From positions 1-19,948 of the forward strand of contig CAZDYP010000088.1 of the NCBI GenBank assembly GCA_964509505.1: a stretch of DNA of 19,948 bases, given 5' to 3'. The stretch is from CAZDYP01 sp964509505 (GTDB lineage Bacteria; Chloroflexota; Anaerolineae; JACRMK01). Both the position numbers and the translations under genes were made by a program. The notes under the pieces are model-generated. The model searched no databases. It was not told where the DNA came from and saw only the letters and a list, made by a program, of their open reading frames with translations. Shown piece after piece: positions 1 to 7,756 of the stretch. Position 1 is the stretch's first letter. The number at the start of each line of letters is the position of its first letter.

Positions 1-1
1 T

Positions 2-61
2 ATGGGCAAGACTTTGCTGGCATCTGATAGAGCGACGACTTATGTTGAGCGTGTGCTTTAA
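2..61 (+). CDS. Possible 3' end of an unidentified plus-strand gene
   Basis: A frame is open from the left edge to a TAA at 59-61 and would encode the last 19 residues of a protein (MGKTLLASDRATTYVERVL). The Met at its first codon may be internal, because the frame is cut by the window edge. The composition is protein-like and the gene would converge on the dehydrogenase at 131. No family is recognisable from so short a tail, and chance openness cannot be excluded. Confidence 0.25.
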   Translation: MGKTLLASDRATTYVERVL

Positions 62-107
62 CTGTGCAGTCAGCAGTCTGACTTCTCATGCGGCTCTCCC
101 GACTATG

Positions 108-121
108 TCCCCTTAAGGGGA
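108..121. repeat. 14-bp perfect palindrome downstream of the dehydrogenase gene
   Basis: TCCCCTTAAGGGGA is a perfect palindrome 9 nt beyond the stop codon of the minus-strand dehydrogenase. With no loop and no T-tract it is a poor intrinsic terminator. It could be a protein-binding site or the core of a decayed hairpin. Its place between two probably convergent genes is the only support for a role. Confidence 0.35.
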
Positions 122-130
122 TGCGCTCGC

Positions 131-1153
131 TCACGCCATCGTCTCCCACCGTTCGGGCGTGACCTGATAGCGCAGCGGCTCCCCACGTAGATAGCGCAGC
201 ACTTCGTCCACGGCGTAACGCGCTTGGCGATGGCGTGTTTCAACGGTGATGGCGGCGAGGTGCGGCAAGACAATACAATTCTCCAACTGAAAGAATGGCG
301 AGTCGAGCGGCAACGGCTCAGTCGGATCGGTCACGTCCAATACGGCGTCAATGCGCCCCTGCTGCAATTCGCGCAACAATGCCTCGTGGTCAACCAGACG
401 CCCGCGCGCCGTATTGACGAACAACGCGCCGTCCTTCATCGCCGCGAATTGTGCCGCACCCAACATGCCAATCGTCTCTGCGGTGACGGGCGCGTGCAAT
501 GAAACGATGTCACTGCGCCGCATCAACTCGTCGAGGCTGACCAACGTCGCGCCATAGTGCGCCGCCGTCGCTTCGGCGCAGTAAGGGTCGTAGAGCAACA
601 GGGTCACGTCAAACGGTTGCAGCAACCTCATCACGCGCCGTCCAATGTTGCTTGCGCCGATGATGCCGACGGTGCTGCCCCAGAGCTCGTGTTGACGCGT
701 GAGCGGCATGCGCCATTGCCCCGCTTTCATGCGCGCCGCCGATGGAATGACCTGACGGCGCGCCGTGATGATGACGCCGATGGTGAACTCGGCGACGGCT
801 TCGGCCAGCGCATCGTTGGCATGAGTGACGATGAGGCCGCGTGCGACAGCTTGTGCGGGCAAGAAGTATTTGACCGTGCCAGCCGTATGCACGATCAAAC
901 GCACGGTGCCCGTGTCGGGAGTCCAATCCGCTAAGATGGCTTGCAAGGGAGGAACTTGCCAACCCGTGAGAACAATCGGCGCGCGACGCAACGCATCGCT
1001 CATGGCGTCGAGCGTTGGGCTGTCCTCGCCGTTCCAATACTCGATGCGTGCAAGTGCTGCGACCCGTTCCAATTGTTTGTCTAAAGCAAGGTCGTTGCTG
1101 AGCTGAGGTGAGAGCGCGACGTAAATGAGTGGTTGTGTCTCAAAGGGTTCCAT
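131..1153 (-). CDS. D-isomer-specific 2-hydroxyacid dehydrogenase family protein
   Basis: This 340-aa protein matches the D-2-hydroxyacid dehydrogenase fold. The NAD-binding Rossmann motif GIIGASNIG lies at about 163-171, with Asp189 at the end of the second strand where NAD-preferring enzymes keep an acid. The family's catalytic triad is recognisable as Arg250 (NTARG), Glu279 (DPTEP) and His298 (LPHLA). It should be a soluble enzyme interconverting a 2-keto acid and a D-2-hydroxy acid. It is the last gene of the minus-strand cluster, 281 bp beyond two heparinase-like lyases, so a sugar-derived keto acid is a reasonable substrate guess, but nothing in the sequence fixes it. The ATG at 1151-1153 has no clear Shine-Dalgarno. 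The intervening inverted-repeat element makes transcription from its own promoter possible. Confidence 0.88.
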   Translation of the reverse strand: MEPFETQPLIYVALSPQLSNDLALDKQLERVAALARIEYWNGEDSPTLDAMSDALRRAPIVLTGWQVPPLQAILADWTPDTGTVRLIVHTAGTVKYFLPAQAVARGLIVTHANDALAEAVAEFTIGVIITARRQVIPSAARMKAGQWRMPLTRQHELWGSTVGIIGASNIGRRVMRLLQPFDVTLLLYDPYCAEATAAHYGATLVSLDELMRRSDIVSLHAPVTAETIGMLGAAQFAAMKDGALFVNTARGRLVDHEALLRELQQGRIDAVLDVTDPTEPLPLDSPFFQLENCIVLPHLAAITVETRHRQARYAVDEVLRYLRGEPLRYQVTPERWETMA

Positions 1154-1207
1154 ACAAAGTGGGGAAGCGACCTTTCATGGGGTTGCGCTTGGTGGTCGTA
1201 GAGCTTA

Positions 1208-1422
1208 AGAAAATAATCCCGCTATCCGCTCACGGCGGATTTGACAATTAAATCTACTATATCGTTCCGCTCGCGCGGGATTTGCACCGCTACGCTGCCG
1301 CGCCAAACGGCGGATTGCAAATCCGCCTTGAGCAGGGGATAGTAGATTATTTTTTGAAACTGCAAGAAATCCGCTGCTCTCCAGCGCGGCAGCGTTGTTT
1401 GCGGTCCAAATCCCGCGCGAGC
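1208..1422. repeat. Compound element of interlocking inverted repeats
   Basis: This fills most of the 281-bp gap between the lyase and dehydrogenase genes. The arms 1269-1290 and 1401-1422 are complementary at 21 of 22 positions, and 1293-1303 pairs perfectly with 1384-1394. Inside lies a hairpin, GGCGGATT-GCA-AATCCGCC (1309-1327). Separately, AATCTACTAT (1251-1260) pairs 10/10 with 1339-1348, and 1210-1218 pairs 9/9 with 1345-1353. These pairings cross the long arms, so not all can form as a simple nested stem. It resembles a REP or MITE-like intergenic element. No coding sequence was seen in it. Confidence 0.65.
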
Positions 1423-1434
1423 ATCTGATATAAG

Positions 1435-3234
1435 CTACACGATTTGTACCCGCACGCGCGCCGTGCCATGCAGCGTCGGCGGGATGACGAAGCTCACACG
1501 CTTCAACACATGGGTCTTAAGGTTGGCTTGGCACGCTGCCTCAAGTCGTTCCACGACAAAGGTTGCCCCGACTGGTTCCTCTATGGTCATGCGCACAGTA
1601 TTACCCGCCGCCCCGCGCACGATTGCCGACGCGCCCGCCACGTCAACCTCACACCACGTCATAAATGCTTCCTCGACAGTCTCGGCGGTCTGCTTGAACT
1701 CATACTGGTCGCTAATCACCACCTCACCGGTATCAACCGCCAGCGTCAGTTCGCGGCGCAATTGCGCGAGGTTGTCGTCGGGATACGCGCGAGCGAGTTC
1801 CAACACGACACGCTTAGTTTGATCGTCCAGCGTTGTGGCGAGCAACTGACCAGCATACTGACGACCTTGGGCTTGCAGTTGCTCGCCGATACGCGGGACA
1901 CTATGGCCGTACGAGTTGTTGAAGACATTCTCGTAGCGGCGCGGCCCGAAATAATCACGCGAATACAAACCGCGTCCAGGGTCGCACAGCAACGTCTCGC
2001 CGCCGACATGCAAGATGAAACTGCCTACATCATTCTGGTTGTGGTTCTCGGCATTGTGTCCCGCTTTCGCCATCAGCACGACGGCTGCGTCGTTGCGTGC
2101 CGTGGCCACCAGACGCGCCACCGCGCCTGCGGGAAATGCCGCGTCGCCGTTGCGCGTCGGTGGTGGATATGCGCCATCCCACCACAGCGCGTTACGCAGC
2201 ATCATCGTCAAACGCCAATCAGGTTCGCCATTGGCTGGCGGTGGATAAATCAGGTTGCGTAATGACGTCTCGCCCGTGCGCGCGGCGAGTCTGCTAATGA
2301 TGCCAGGATTCAAACGCAACGTATCATCACAATCCGAGAAGTTGGCGAATTGGGGCCCCGTCAATTGCATCTTGGCGGGATAGGCGGCGATTTGTCGCAA
2401 ACGGTCATCGCTCAATAAATCAAGCGCGCCAGCGGTGCGCGCGCGCAACAGCTCTGCCAATGCAATGAAGTTGAGCAAGCCATAATGCCAGTAAGCGGTG
2501 CCTTCGGTCGAACTGCCATCACTTTCAAACGCCGTCGCCAAAAACGTCTTGAGACCCGCGAACACGATGGTCAACGCGCGCGCCACGCGATTCGGCTCTG
2601 GGTCGAGCCAGAGGAACGTCGCGCCAATCGAGCTGTTGCAGACGCCGTTCCAATTGTTGCCACCCTGATACCAGCCAAGACTGCGATGGTGATGCAAGTA
2701 TGGCTCGAAGATGCGCGCTTCGACTTCGCGGCGCACGCGGGCGCGCACTTCGCCGTTGAGCTCAGCGCCCAACAGTGCGAGCGTTTCAGCCAGCATGAAA
2801 CCTGTCTCAGCAGAAAACAGATCAATGATACGGTCTTCGTGCGCGGGCAACACCCACGTGCTTTCCTCGCACACGTTCCAGAGGTAATCCTGCACGAGGT
2901 CGCGCAGTGTGTGCTGTCCCAAAAACAAACGCAGCGCCGCCGCGCCAAGTTGCCGTCGTTTGGCGAAATACGGCGTCTCGTAAGCGCGACGGTCGCCATC
3001 GCCAATGAAACGCCGATAGTCGCCGTAGCGCGTTTGTGGGATGTGTTCGATGCCGCGCATGTATGGCTCGGTCTCCGCAAGAATGACGCGCATGGCGGGG
3101 CTGGACGCTAACGCGACACGATCCTGACGCGCCGCTTCCAGTTCGGGGAACAGAGGATGCTCTGAGCGCAGCAACACCTCTAGCTCTGCGCTGGTGGGCA
3201 AGTCTAGTTGGGAAAGATGGATGGGCTGGGACAT
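1435..3234 (-). CDS. Heparinase II/III-like polysaccharide lyase, paralogue 1
   Basis: This 599-aa protein has the two-part layout of heparinase II/III-type lyases: an alpha/alpha toroid (about 1-360) and a C-terminal beta-sandwich. Diagnostic blocks are NNWNGVC (193-199), DGSSTEGTAYWHYG (239-252), AGHNAENHNQNDVG (391-404) and the DPGRGLYSRDYFG stretch (418-430). Likely active-site residues, by analogy with PL15/PL17/PL21 enzymes, are Asn194, Tyr248 or Tyr251, and His393 or His398. There is no signal peptide, which argues for a cytoplasmic enzyme acting on imported oligosaccharides. It follows its paralogue by 18 nt, and its AGGAGG Shine-Dalgarno (3249-3254) overlaps the upstream TAG, though the 14-nt spacing to the ATG is long. 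Fold and superfamily are well supported; the glycan cut is unknown. Confidence 0.85.
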   Translation of the reverse strand: MSQPIHLSQLDLPTSAELEVLLRSEHPLFPELEAARQDRVALASSPAMRVILAETEPYMRGIEHIPQTRYGDYRRFIGDGDRRAYETPYFAKRRQLGAAALRLFLGQHTLRDLVQDYLWNVCEESTWVLPAHEDRIIDLFSAETGFMLAETLALLGAELNGEVRARVRREVEARIFEPYLHHHRSLGWYQGGNNWNGVCNSSIGATFLWLDPEPNRVARALTIVFAGLKTFLATAFESDGSSTEGTAYWHYGLLNFIALAELLRARTAGALDLLSDDRLRQIAAYPAKMQLTGPQFANFSDCDDTLRLNPGIISRLAARTGETSLRNLIYPPPANGEPDWRLTMMLRNALWWDGAYPPPTRNGDAAFPAGAVARLVATARNDAAVVLMAKAGHNAENHNQNDVGSFILHVGGETLLCDPGRGLYSRDYFGPRRYENVFNNSYGHSVPRIGEQLQAQGRQYAGQLLATTLDDQTKRVVLELARAYPDDNLAQLRRELTLAVDTGEVVISDQYEFKQTAETVEEAFMTWCEVDVAGASAIVRGAAGNTVRMTIEEPVGATFVVERLEAACQANLKTHVLKRVSFVIPPTLHGTARVRVQIV

Positions 3235-3252
3235 CGTTAATGAGGGATCCTC

Positions 3253-5076
3253 CTATACAGGAATAATGTTCAACCGAATCACGCCCTCTGGTGCAGGCTC
3301 TGCGAGCGCAAAGACCACACGTTGCACGTTGCGGGTACCCTCCGCCAAGTCCACGTTCTCTATCACTTCGAGGCGCGGCGTGATGGCGACGGTGTTTGTC
3401 GTGTCGAAGGCGATGTGCAACGCGCCACGCTCACCGCGCAACAACACCGCGCTCTCACTGATTTCCACTTTGCCAAACGTCGTCAGCGCCGTTTCAAAGT
3501 GATGCGCGCCCGATGCGAAGCGCGCTTCGTCCACCAACTCGACCCAACCGCGCGGCGCTTCACGCCGTAACGTAAGGGTGCGCCGCAACGAGGCAAGGTC
3601 AGCTGCGGGGGGATAGGCGTCTTTCATTTCGAGGGCGAGGCAGTCGAGGGAATCATTCGTCTCGTGCGCGAGCAGCGTCGCGCCGAATGACTTGCCGACT
3701 GGTTGCAGTTGCCCGTTAGGCACAGGCACTGAGTGTCCTAGCGACGAGTTCACAAAATGGTCGTAGCGTTCGGGCCCGAAGTAAAAGCGTGTGTAACGTC
3801 CGCGTCCGACATCGGCGATCACCGATTCGCCGTTGACGTGTACGATGAAGTTGCCTACGTCGTTCTGGTTGTGCATCTCGCCGTTGTGCCCGCCTTTCGC
3901 CGCCAGCACGAGTGCCTGTGGGTCTTGCGGGTCGTAACGCGCAATCATCCACATCATGCCGCCAAACCAATCATGGCGCGCCGGTGTGAACATTCCGTCC
4001 GTTTCAGGTGCGGGACGCCAGAACACGCTGCGGAGCCCCCAACTCAATTCGTGACGGGAGCCTGTTTGGGTTTGCGCGAGACGCGACAAATTGGGCAGCG
4101 CGAAGCGACGCGCGAGAAACTCCAGATGCGCCGGCACGAACTGAAATAGGCGGTCGGCGTCGGAGAAGTTTACGTAGTGGCCGGGACTGAGCATGACGCG
4201 CAGCGGATATTGCACGATCTTCAAGAGCGGCTCGCCTTCGAAGAAGTTAATCGCGCCTTGCGTGCGCTGCTCGACCAGATGCGCGATGAGCGTGAAGTAA
4301 CCGAAGCCATAGGACCAATAGCCGGGCCCTTCAGTCGAGCCGCCGTCCACATCGAATGTGGCGAGATAGTCGTCCAACGAGCGAGCGCAGCGTGCGATGA
4401 TTTCTGCGAGGCGCGATAAATCCGATTCCAAGTATAGCGCCGCGCCTGTGACGCCGCCATTGCATACGGCTGTCCAGTTGTTGACGGTACGCAAGTGGCT
4501 TTGATGCAGCCACCAATGATCGTGGCGTGTGAGGTATGGCGTGAAGCAACGGCGATTCACCTCGTAGCGGATACGCTTGCCGAGTGCGGGCTCGAGCTGT
4601 GCGCCTAACAGCGCGTCGAGCTCTGCCAGATCGAGCGCGGTCATCGCCACGCTCAAATCAATGACGGGACGCTCCATGTCGGTCAGCTCACGTTGGTGCG
4701 CGGGCCACGACCAACTGCTTTCTTCGCAAATTGCCCACGCGAGATTGAGCAGCGCGTCGTTGAAGCGGCCCCGTCCTTCGAGGCATTCAGCCAACATCAG
4801 ATACATCAGGTTCTCGCGTCGTTCCCGCGCGGGCGTCTGGTAACCTTCGCGTTGACCATTGCGCATGAATTCAAGATACATCGTCGCGGTCAACGGCGCT
4901 AGTGGCTTTTGCGCGGCTGCCTCTGCATTCAGCATCAGCAGCTGCATAGTCTCCGCGCCTAACGCCTCGCGCGCTGCGTCCCACGCGGCGCGGTCGCTGG
5001 CAGGTGGGAATGGCGGCGGCGGCGAAACTGCGCGTAGTGCCGCTTCGATGTCAATAGGGTTGTAACGACTGAGCAT
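3253..5076 (-). CDS. Heparinase II/III-like polysaccharide lyase, paralogue 2
   Basis: This 607-aa paralogue of the next gene downstream shares the same landmarks: NNWTAVCNGG (199-208), DGGSTEGPGYWSYG (244-257), GGHNGEMHNQNDVG (395-408) and DVGRGRYTRFYFG (422-434). A shared FGPERY and LGHSVP region follows. The expected acid/base Tyr is Tyr253 or Tyr256, and the candidate His is His397 or His402. No signal peptide is present, so it is probably cytoplasmic. A GGAG Shine-Dalgarno sits 5 nt before the ATG and overlaps the end of the upstream membrane-protein gene, so the two are probably translationally coupled. The pair looks like an old tandem duplication with the active-site blocks kept and the rest diverged, suggesting two linkages or two steps on one substrate. 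Confidence 0.85.
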   Translation of the reverse strand: MLSRYNPIDIEAALRAVSPPPPFPPASDRAAWDAAREALGAETMQLLMLNAEAAAQKPLAPLTATMYLEFMRNGQREGYQTPARERRENLMYLMLAECLEGRGRFNDALLNLAWAICEESSWSWPAHQRELTDMERPVIDLSVAMTALDLAELDALLGAQLEPALGKRIRYEVNRRCFTPYLTRHDHWWLHQSHLRTVNNWTAVCNGGVTGAALYLESDLSRLAEIIARCARSLDDYLATFDVDGGSTEGPGYWSYGFGYFTLIAHLVEQRTQGAINFFEGEPLLKIVQYPLRVMLSPGHYVNFSDADRLFQFVPAHLEFLARRFALPNLSRLAQTQTGSRHELSWGLRSVFWRPAPETDGMFTPARHDWFGGMMWMIARYDPQDPQALVLAAKGGHNGEMHNQNDVGNFIVHVNGESVIADVGRGRYTRFYFGPERYDHFVNSSLGHSVPVPNGQLQPVGKSFGATLLAHETNDSLDCLALEMKDAYPPAADLASLRRTLTLRREAPRGWVELVDEARFASGAHHFETALTTFGKVEISESAVLLRGERGALHIAFDTTNTVAITPRLEVIENVDLAEGTRNVQRVVFALAEPAPEGVIRLNIIPV

Positions 5077-5085
5077 GGGTTCTCC

Positions 5086-5403
5086 TCACATCAAAACGAG
5101 ATATTGTCCTCCGTACGACAAACCCAACACGCTGACTTCCATGATTCCTACGCGCCATACGCGCGCCCACAGCTGTTGTGTTGCCACGCCCTCTCGCAAA
5201 TAGCTTTCGATGAAAATCGCCACGGCGATCCAAAGCGCGCCCAAGAGAATCGTGCCACAGTTGTCTATGATTTTATATGACCAGATGCTGACGCGTGAGA
5301 GGATGATGAGGTCAATCAGGTTGAGGCGTAGCTGCAACATTGCCCATAGCGCCAGCGCGGAGAGCGCGAGCCACGAGATATAACACGCGAAGTACAGTCG
5401 CAT
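5086..5403 (-). CDS. Small three-helix integral membrane protein, function unknown
   Basis: This 105-aa protein has hydrophobic segments at about 6-24, 50-67 and 85-104, so three membrane passes are likely. No family was recognised. Its TGA overlaps the Shine-Dalgarno of the downstream lyase gene, placing it in the same transcript. The start codon is unusual: the ATG at 5401-5403 is part of a GCGACTATG unit identical to the repeat units in the opposite arm of the octamer array upstream, and there is no Shine-Dalgarno. If the start is right, the repeat supplies the start codon. The frame is plausible as a gene because of its length, its membrane pattern and its overlap with the next gene, but homologues would be needed to be sure. 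Confidence 0.6.
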   Translation of the reverse strand: MRLYFACYISWLALSALALWAMLQLRLNLIDLIILSRVSIWSYKIIDNCGTILLGALWIAVAIFIESYLREGVATQQLWARVWRVGIMEVSVLGLSYGGQYLVLM

Positions 5404-5556
5404 AGTCGCTTGGTCGTTTGGTCAGGGAGTCGCGTAGTCGCTTGGTCGCTTGGTCAGGGAGTCGCGTAGTCGCTTGGTCGCTTGGTCGCTTCGACTATTT
5501 GACTATTTGACTATTTGACTATGCGACTATGCGACTATGCGACTATGCGACTACGC
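5404..5556. repeat. Octamer array with two inverted arms, filling the intergenic space
   Basis: From 5405 to 5556 there are 19 consecutive 8-nt units without a single indel. The left arm has 11 units of the GTCGCTTG, GTCAGGGA and GTCGCGTA kinds; a 32-nt super-unit of four occurs more than once. The right arm has 8 units: GACTATTT three times, GACTATGC four times and GACTACGC once. TAGTCGC in the left arm is the exact complement of GCGACTA in the right arm, so a long imperfect hairpin is possible. The last unit supplies the TAG stop (5551-5553) of the ATPase gene. The array resembles the short tandemly repeated repetitive sequences (STRR) of cyanobacteria in scale, though those are heptamers. 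Confidence 0.9.
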
Positions 5557-6597
5557 AACCACCCCTTCGCCCACCACGCCGCGCAGCGTCAACTGTTCGG
5601 CAAAATGACATGCGACGAAGTGATCATGGCCGATGTTACGCAGCGGGGGCTCTTCGTGTGAGCAACGCGCCTGAGCGTAGGCGCAACGTGGATGGAAGGG
5701 GCAACCGCTTGGCCGATTCGCGGGGTCGGCGACCTCGCCTTGCAAAACGATGCGGCGACTTTGGGCGCGCAAACGCGGGTCGGGCTTCGGCACGGCCGAG
5801 AGCAATGCTTCAGTATAAGGATGCTTGGGCTGCAAAAACAGCGCTTCTGTTTCGGCGAGCTCCACGAGCTGACCGACGTACATGACAGCGACGCGGTCGC
5901 TGATGTATTCGACCACACTCAGGTCGTGCGAGATGAACAGATACGTCAGCTGGGATTCTTGTTGTAGGTCTTGCAACAGGTTGAGGATTTGTGAACGCAC
6001 CGAGAGGTCGAGCGCGGACACGGGCTCATCGGCGACGACGAGCCGCGGCTCCAACGCCAGCGCGCGCGCGATGCCGATGCGCTGACGCTCGCCGCCGCTG
6101 AACGCATGAGGATAGCGGCGCATGTATTCAGGCCGCAACCCGACGCGCCGCAACAACAGCGCCACACGGTCTTGCAACGCTTTGCCCTGCGCCAGTCCGT
6201 TCACCTTCAAGGGCTCGCCCACGATGTCCAGCACCGTCATGCGCGGATTGAGCGACGAGTGCGGGTCTTGGAAGATCATACGCAGCTCGCGGCGATACGG
6301 CTTGAGCGTTTGTTGGTTGAGCGTGGTTAAATCAACGCTCTGTCCATCGTCGCGCTGATAGAACACTTGCCCCGCCGTCGGCTGATAGACGCGCATGATG
6401 CAGCGTCCCGTCGTCGTCTTGCCACTGCCGCTCTCGCCGACGAGGGCGAGCGTCTCGCCTTTGCGAATCGCAAAGCTTACACCATCCACGGCTTTCACTT
6501 GCCCGACGACCCTACCAAAAAAACCGCGGTGAATGGGGAAGTGCATTTTGAGGTTGTTGACGGTGAGGAGATTGGAGTGGGAGTTGGAGTTGGACAT
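5551..6597 (-). CDS. OppF/DppF-type ABC transporter ATP-binding protein
   Basis: This is a cytoplasmic ATPase of a peptide/oligosaccharide-type importer, 348 aa from the chosen start. It shows Walker A GESGSGKTT (54-62), Q-loop Gln110, signature FSGGERQR (166-173), Walker B LVVADE (186-191) and H-loop His224. The C-terminal oligopeptide-transporter domain carries Cys299, Cys305, Cys312 and Cys330, a pattern that in some Opp/Dpp ATPases binds an iron-sulfur cluster. A longer reading up to 6675 is rejected because its first 26 residues are only translated heptad repeat. The chosen ATG (6595-6597) directly abuts the repeat, so no Shine-Dalgarno exists. Residues 2-9 (SNSNSHSN) come from a hexanucleotide-like run, so even the N-terminus is low complexity. 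It pairs with the OppD-type ATPase upstream. Confidence 0.92.
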   Translation of the reverse strand: MSNSNSHSNLLTVNNLKMHFPIHRGFFGRVVGQVKAVDGVSFAIRKGETLALVGESGSGKTTTGRCIMRVYQPTAGQVFYQRDDGQSVDLTTLNQQTLKPYRRELRMIFQDPHSSLNPRMTVLDIVGEPLKVNGLAQGKALQDRVALLLRRVGLRPEYMRRYPHAFSGGERQRIGIARALALEPRLVVADEPVSALDLSVRSQILNLLQDLQQESQLTYLFISHDLSVVEYISDRVAVMYVGQLVELAETEALFLQPKHPYTEALLSAVPKPDPRLRAQSRRIVLQGEVADPANRPSGCPFHPRCAYAQARCSHEEPPLRNIGHDHFVACHFAEQLTLRGVVGEGVVA

Positions 6598-6737
6598 AGT
6601 GGCAGATGGCAGATGGTGGATGGCAAGTGACAAGTGGCAAGTGGCAGATGGCAAATGGCAAGTGGCAGATGGCAAATGGCAAATGGCAAGTCGCTATTCG
6701 CCATTCGCTATCCGCCATTCGCCATCCGCCATTTCAC
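6598..6737. repeat. Heptad array of 20 in-register units between the two ATPase genes
   Basis: The first base after the ATPase start codon begins a run of 20 consecutive 7-nt units with no indel. There are 13 of the type (A/G)(A/G)TGGCA and then 7 of the type AT(T/C)CGC(C/T), the last being a diverged ATTTCAC. The arms contain ATGGC and GCCAT cores and can fold back on one another. The last unit contains the TGA stop (6734-6736) of the OppD-type gene. The whole intercistronic spacer is therefore repeat, from start codon to stop codon. Repeat phase continues unbroken across the switch of arm. Confidence 0.92.
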
Positions 6738-7756
6738 GACCCATACAGTAAGCACCGCACCTCGCGGTCCCGACCAATTGGCACACGCTGCGGCACGACG
6801 CGCTCACACTGGCCTGCGATGGCTTGGTCGCAGCGCGGATGGAAAGGGCAGCCGCTAGGACGATTGTATGGGTTGGGCACCATGCCGCGAATCGAGTCGA
6901 GTCGCTTGCGCGCCTTCAAGCCCACTTTCGGGATTGAGCGCAACAACGCGCGCGTGTAAGGATGCTGTGGGTCGTGGAAGATGGCATCCACACTGCCGCG
7001 CTCGACGACATGACCGAGATACATCACCACCACCTCGTTGGCCATCTCCGCGACCACACCGAGGTCGTGCGTGATGAGCATGACAGCCATGCCTAGCTCG
7101 AGTTTGAAATGTTGAATCAATTCGAGAATTTGCGCTTGCGTGGTCACGTCCAGCGCGGTGGTCGGTTCATCTGCGATCAGCAAGCTGGGATGACATGACA
7201 ACGCCATGGCGATCATCGCGCGCTGTCTCATGCCGCCGCTCAGTTGAAATGGGTATGAATCAATGCGTAACTCAGGTTTCGGAATGCCGACACGCCCCAG
7301 CATCTCAATCGCTAGTTTGCGCGCTTGCTCCTTGTTTACAAAGAGGTGGAGCATGATGGATTCCATCATCTGATTGCCAATTGTATGCACGGGACTGAGC
7401 GAGCTCATCGGTTCTTGGAAGATCATGCTGATCTCTTTGCCGCGAATCGCACGGATTTCTTTGCCGCGTGGGTTGAGCTTCGCTAGGTCCAGCACTTCCT
7501 CTTGCGTGACGCCGTTCGCATTGCGCGGACGATAGAACAACATCTCGCCCTTGACCACGCGCCCTGGAGGGTCAACGATTTGCAGAATCGAGCGCGCGGT
7601 GACGCTCTTGCCACAGCCGCTCTCGCCGACGATGCCCAGCGTCTGTCCGCGCCGCAGCGTGAAGTCGGCGCCGTCCACCGCTTTGACGACGCCTTCGTCG
7701 GTGAAGAAGTGCGTGTGCAGGTTTTTAACTTCTAGGAGCAAGTCGGAGGAGGTCAT
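6734..7756 (-). CDS. OppD/DppD-type ABC transporter ATP-binding protein
   Basis: This 340-aa ATPase carries Walker A GESGCGKSV (44-52), Q-loop Gln114, signature LSGGMRQR (172-179), Walker B LLIADE (192-197), D-loop ALD (201-203) and H-loop His230. The C-terminal oligopeptide-transporter extension includes PYNRPSGCPFHPRC, with Cys303, Cys309, Cys317 and Cys335. It would form the heterodimeric motor with the OppF-type protein and couple to the cytoplasmic EAA loops of the two permeases. The ATG at 7754-7756 gives the normal N-terminus of the family. The base next to it is already the first base of a heptad array, so there is no Shine-Dalgarno. Genes encoding the OppC permease and this protein are separated only by that array. 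Confidence 0.93.
   Translation of the reverse strand: MTSSDLLLEVKNLHTHFFTDEGVVKAVDGADFTLRRGQTLGIVGESGCGKSVTARSILQIVDPPGRVVKGEMLFYRPRNANGVTQEEVLDLAKLNPRGKEIRAIRGKEISMIFQEPMSSLSPVHTIGNQMMESIMLHLFVNKEQARKLAIEMLGRVGIPKPELRIDSYPFQLSGGMRQRAMIAMALSCHPSLLIADEPTTALDVTTQAQILELIQHFKLELGMAVMLITHDLGVVAEMANEVVVMYLGHVVERGSVDAIFHDPQHPYTRALLRSIPKVGLKARKRLDSIRGMVPNPYNRPSGCPFHPRCDQAIAGQCERVVPQRVPIGRDREVRCLLYGS

Noticed and set aside
6598..6675. N-terminal extension of the OppF-type ATPase by 26 residues
   Set aside because: The extra residues (Pro-Ser-Ala-Thr-Cys-His-Leu type) are only the heptad repeat read as protein; the family N-terminus begins after the Met at 6595-6597.
6495..6959. Several overlapping ORFs of 65-120 codons across the array at 6598-6737
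   Set aside because: Their products are translated repeat (for example repeating MADGKW or CHLPFAI) and overlap well-supported ATPase genes.
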